Part shown: positions 62,266 to 64,000 of the stretch, one piece after another
Numbering within the stretch: the stretch's first letter is position 1
How the letters are laid out: the number at the start of each line of letters is the position of its first letter
Assembly: GCA_000069925.1 (NCBI GenBank)
Contig: AM422018.1
Span: forward strand, 62,001-126,000
DNA from: Candidatus Phytoplasma australiense
GTDB taxonomy: Bacteria; Bacillota_I; Bacilli_A; Acholeplasmatales; Acholeplasmataceae
Length of the DNA: 64,000 nt
Reading direction: 5' to 3'
The notes under the pieces: generated by a model
The model's database searches: none
What the model saw: the letters and a program-made list of their open reading frames with translations, nothing else
Told to the model about the DNA's origin: nothing
Program-made: the position numbers and the translations under genes

Positions 62266-63993
62266 ATGAAAATTATTTGGAAATATTTAATAAAATATAA
62301 AAGACTGCTTTTATTAAATTTAATCGCCGCTTTGTTGGTTTGTTTTAGTGAATTAGGAATCCCTTATATTATTGGAAAATTTATCATTGATAGACATAAA
62401 TCTTCAATACCACAATACCAACTTTTTTGTATCTTAATTGCTTTTGCCTTTTCGGGTTTTATTGGTCACTTAATTCTTAATTATTGTTCTTCTCGCGTTT
62501 CTTCTCTTTTGTTTCGTGATCTTGGTAATGATATTTTTGCCAAAATTCAAACATTTTCGCCTACTGAAATGCAACAATTTGGTATTTCTTCTATTTTGAC
62601 CCGTACTACTTCGGACGTTTCTCAAATTATGAATTTTATTGCTGTTTTTTATCGGACAGCTGTTGTTTCTCCGATTTTTCTTCTTATTAGTGTGGTTGCT
62701 ATTTTTTATGCCGCCCCTTTCTTTCTTTATGTCATTCTTTTAATTTTCCCCCTTTTAATCTTAATCTTAATTATCATCATTCAAAAAACTTATCGTCTGT
62801 CTCAAAAACAACAACAAAAACTAGATGAATTAAATATCATTACAAGAGAAAATTTAATTGGAATTAAGTCCATAAGAGCTTTTAGACAAAGTGAATATGA
62901 AGTTAACCGCTTTAGTCAAGTGAATAAAAAATATAGCTTTTATTCAATCAAACTTTTTAAATTCATGGCCTCAATTGACCCTCTTTTCTATTTTTGTCTT
63001 AATTTATCTATTTTAATTAATTTTGGTGTTGGTGCCTATATTTTGCTTGGAGCAAATAATTGCGATTTTACTATTGGTAAATTATTATCTTGTGTTGACT
63101 ATCAATTTCATGTTTTGTTTTCTATTTTGAATTTTTTACTTCTTTTTATGATGTTTCCAAAAACTTTGGTTTCTGTTAAAAGAATTGAGGTTATCCTAAA
63201 CACAACCCCAATTATTCAAAATGCACACAAACCTTTGTTATTCCCACAAAGTTTTCAAAAACTTTCTTTCGAAAACGTTACTTTTATGTATCCTAAAGCC
63301 TCAAAGCCAGTATTAGAAAACATAAATTTCACTATTAAACAAGGAGAGATTATTGCTTTTGTTGGTGCAACAGGAGCGGGGAAAAGTACTTTAATTGGTT
63401 TAATTCCTCGTTTTTATGATGTTTTTAAAGGTGCTATTAAGATTAATGATGTTGACATCAAAGAATACGACCTTAATTTTTTAAGAAGCAAAATTAGTTT
63501 TATTTCGCAAAAAAATATTTTGTTTAAAGGGACAATTAAAAGTAATTTAGCTTTTGGAAAAAACAACCCCCAAACAGAACAAATGTTGGAAGCTTTGCAA
63601 TTAGCTCAAGCTCAAAATATTATTCAAAACAAAGAAAACGCATTTGAACAACCCATCGTTGAGTTGGGCGCGAATCTTTCTGGTGGACAAAAACAAAGGC
63701 TTTCAATGGCACGTGCTTTTATCAAAAAACCAGATATTTATATTTTTGACGATTCTTTTTCAGCTTTAGATTATGCAACTGAATATGAAATTAGAAAAGC
63801 TTTTGTGGAAATCAAAGCACAATCATTAGTTTTGATTGTTGCCCAAAGATTAACTTCAGTTCTAACAGCTGATAAAATTGTTGTTTTGGATGGCGGCAAA
63901 ATGGTTGCATTAGGCACGCATAAAGAGCTTATGAACACTTGCCCTCTTTATCAAGAAATCGCCAAATCCCAAAATTTAGAGGTAACTTCATGA
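62266..63993 (+). CDS. ABC transporter, permease fused to ATPase (MdlA/B-like exporter)
   Basis: 575 residues. Six transmembrane helices in residues 1-310, then the nucleotide-binding domain: Walker A GATGAGKST, Q-loop ISFISQKN, signature LSGGQKQR, Walker B IYIFDDSFSALD, and VAQRLTS at the switch, where Gln replaces the usual His as in one half of heterodimeric exporters. The stop overlaps the start of a next gene (ATGA at 63990), so a partner half-transporter follows. Substrate unknown (drug or lipid). AAAGGAAT ribosome site from the last tandem repeat. Confidence 0.94.
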   Translation: MKIIWKYLIKYKRLLLLNLIAALLVCFSELGIPYIIGKFIIDRHKSSIPQYQLFCILIAFAFSGFIGHLILNYCSSRVSSLLFRDLGNDIFAKIQTFSPTEMQQFGISSILTRTTSDVSQIMNFIAVFYRTAVVSPIFLLISVVAIFYAAPFFLYVILLIFPLLILILIIIIQKTYRLSQKQQQKLDELNIITRENLIGIKSIRAFRQSEYEVNRFSQVNKKYSFYSIKLFKFMASIDPLFYFCLNLSILINFGVGAYILLGANNCDFTIGKLLSCVDYQFHVLFSILNFLLLFMMFPKTLVSVKRIEVILNTTPIIQNAHKPLLFPQSFQKLSFENVTFMYPKASKPVLENINFTIKQGEIIAFVGATGAGKSTLIGLIPRFYDVFKGAIKINDVDIKEYDLNFLRSKISFISQKNILFKGTIKSNLAFGKNNPQTEQMLEALQLAQAQNIIQNKENAFEQPIVELGANLSGGQKQRLSMARAFIKKPDIYIFDDSFSALDYATEYEIRKAFVEIKAQSLVLIVAQRLTSVLTADKIVVLDGGKMVALGTHKELMNTCPLYQEIAKSQNLEVTS

Positions 63994-64000
63994 AAAGAGT
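63990..64000 (+). CDS. Start of the next gene, cut by the window end
   Basis: ATG overlapping the previous stop (ATGA), first codons MKR. Position and overlap suggest the second half of the heterodimeric ABC exporter; only 11 bases are visible. Confidence 0.5.

Overview
The window looks like a phytoplasma chromosome ('Candidatus Phytoplasma', Mollicutes), most likely close to the aster yellows group. The evidence is strong AT richness, UGA used as a stop codon (thyA, leuS and the last ABC gene end in TGA), tra5-type IS3 transposases, part of a potential mobile unit (PMU: DnaB, Tmk, HU and an FtsH-like AAA protein together), and two small proteins with the SVM-type secretion signal ending in NNQVMA. 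The exact strain cannot be fixed from sequence alone.

Layout. 1-5820: glycolysis genes eno, gpmI and pyk. 5821-7144: repeat-rich spacer. 7145-19803: a PMU-like block, almost all on the minus strand: tra5, an SVM effector candidate, a membrane coiled-coil protein, a giant frameshifted coiled-coil protein, an AAA+ ATPase, a DNA methylase, HU, DUF2963-like mini-genes, tmk, a nuclease-like gene and dnaB. Related repeats lie at its edges (6713-6818 and 19733-19803). 19804-25470: a decayed accessory zone with gene remnants, a second SVM effector candidate, a broken secreted-protein gene, a decayed IS3 element and several perfect palindromes. 25478-29340: small and large membrane or secreted proteins on the minus strand. 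30493-43545: core genes thyA-folA-plsC, an OsmC-like gene, rpsD, an Mg-type P-ATPase, cdaA, degV, tsaD and a second dnaB, separated by long AT-rich repeat spacers. 44100-47336: the infC-rpmI-rplT operon with a readable L20-type attenuator, a membrane protein and acpP. 47520-49990: a decayed group II intron. 50526-54923: leuS, gmk-rpoZ, rsmH. 55008-56737: another IS3 scar inside an 86-bp inverted repeat, a small membrane protein and a dnaB scar. 56738-64000: a MATE exporter, a DUF2963-like membrane protein, nrdF, mscL and an ABC exporter whose partner gene starts at the window edge.

How the genes fit together. The core genes serve ATP generation by glycolysis, dTMP and folate cycling, translation, lipid head-group acylation, c-di-AMP signalling, Mg2+ and osmotic homeostasis and drug or lipid export, as expected for an obligate intracellular wall-less bacterium. 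The accessory block combines replication functions (dnaB, tmk, HU) with membrane-anchored coiled-coil proteins, an AAA+ ATPase and secreted effector candidates. Much of it is decaying: I find at least ten frameshifts or in-frame stops. Three observations stand out: an almost identical 415-bp C-terminal cassette in two different PMU genes with a third orphan copy; a ribosomal protein L20 carrying a long charged linker and a C-terminal SAP/Rho-N-like domain; and non-AUG (AUU) starts supported by Shine-Dalgarno sites for infC and possibly mscL.
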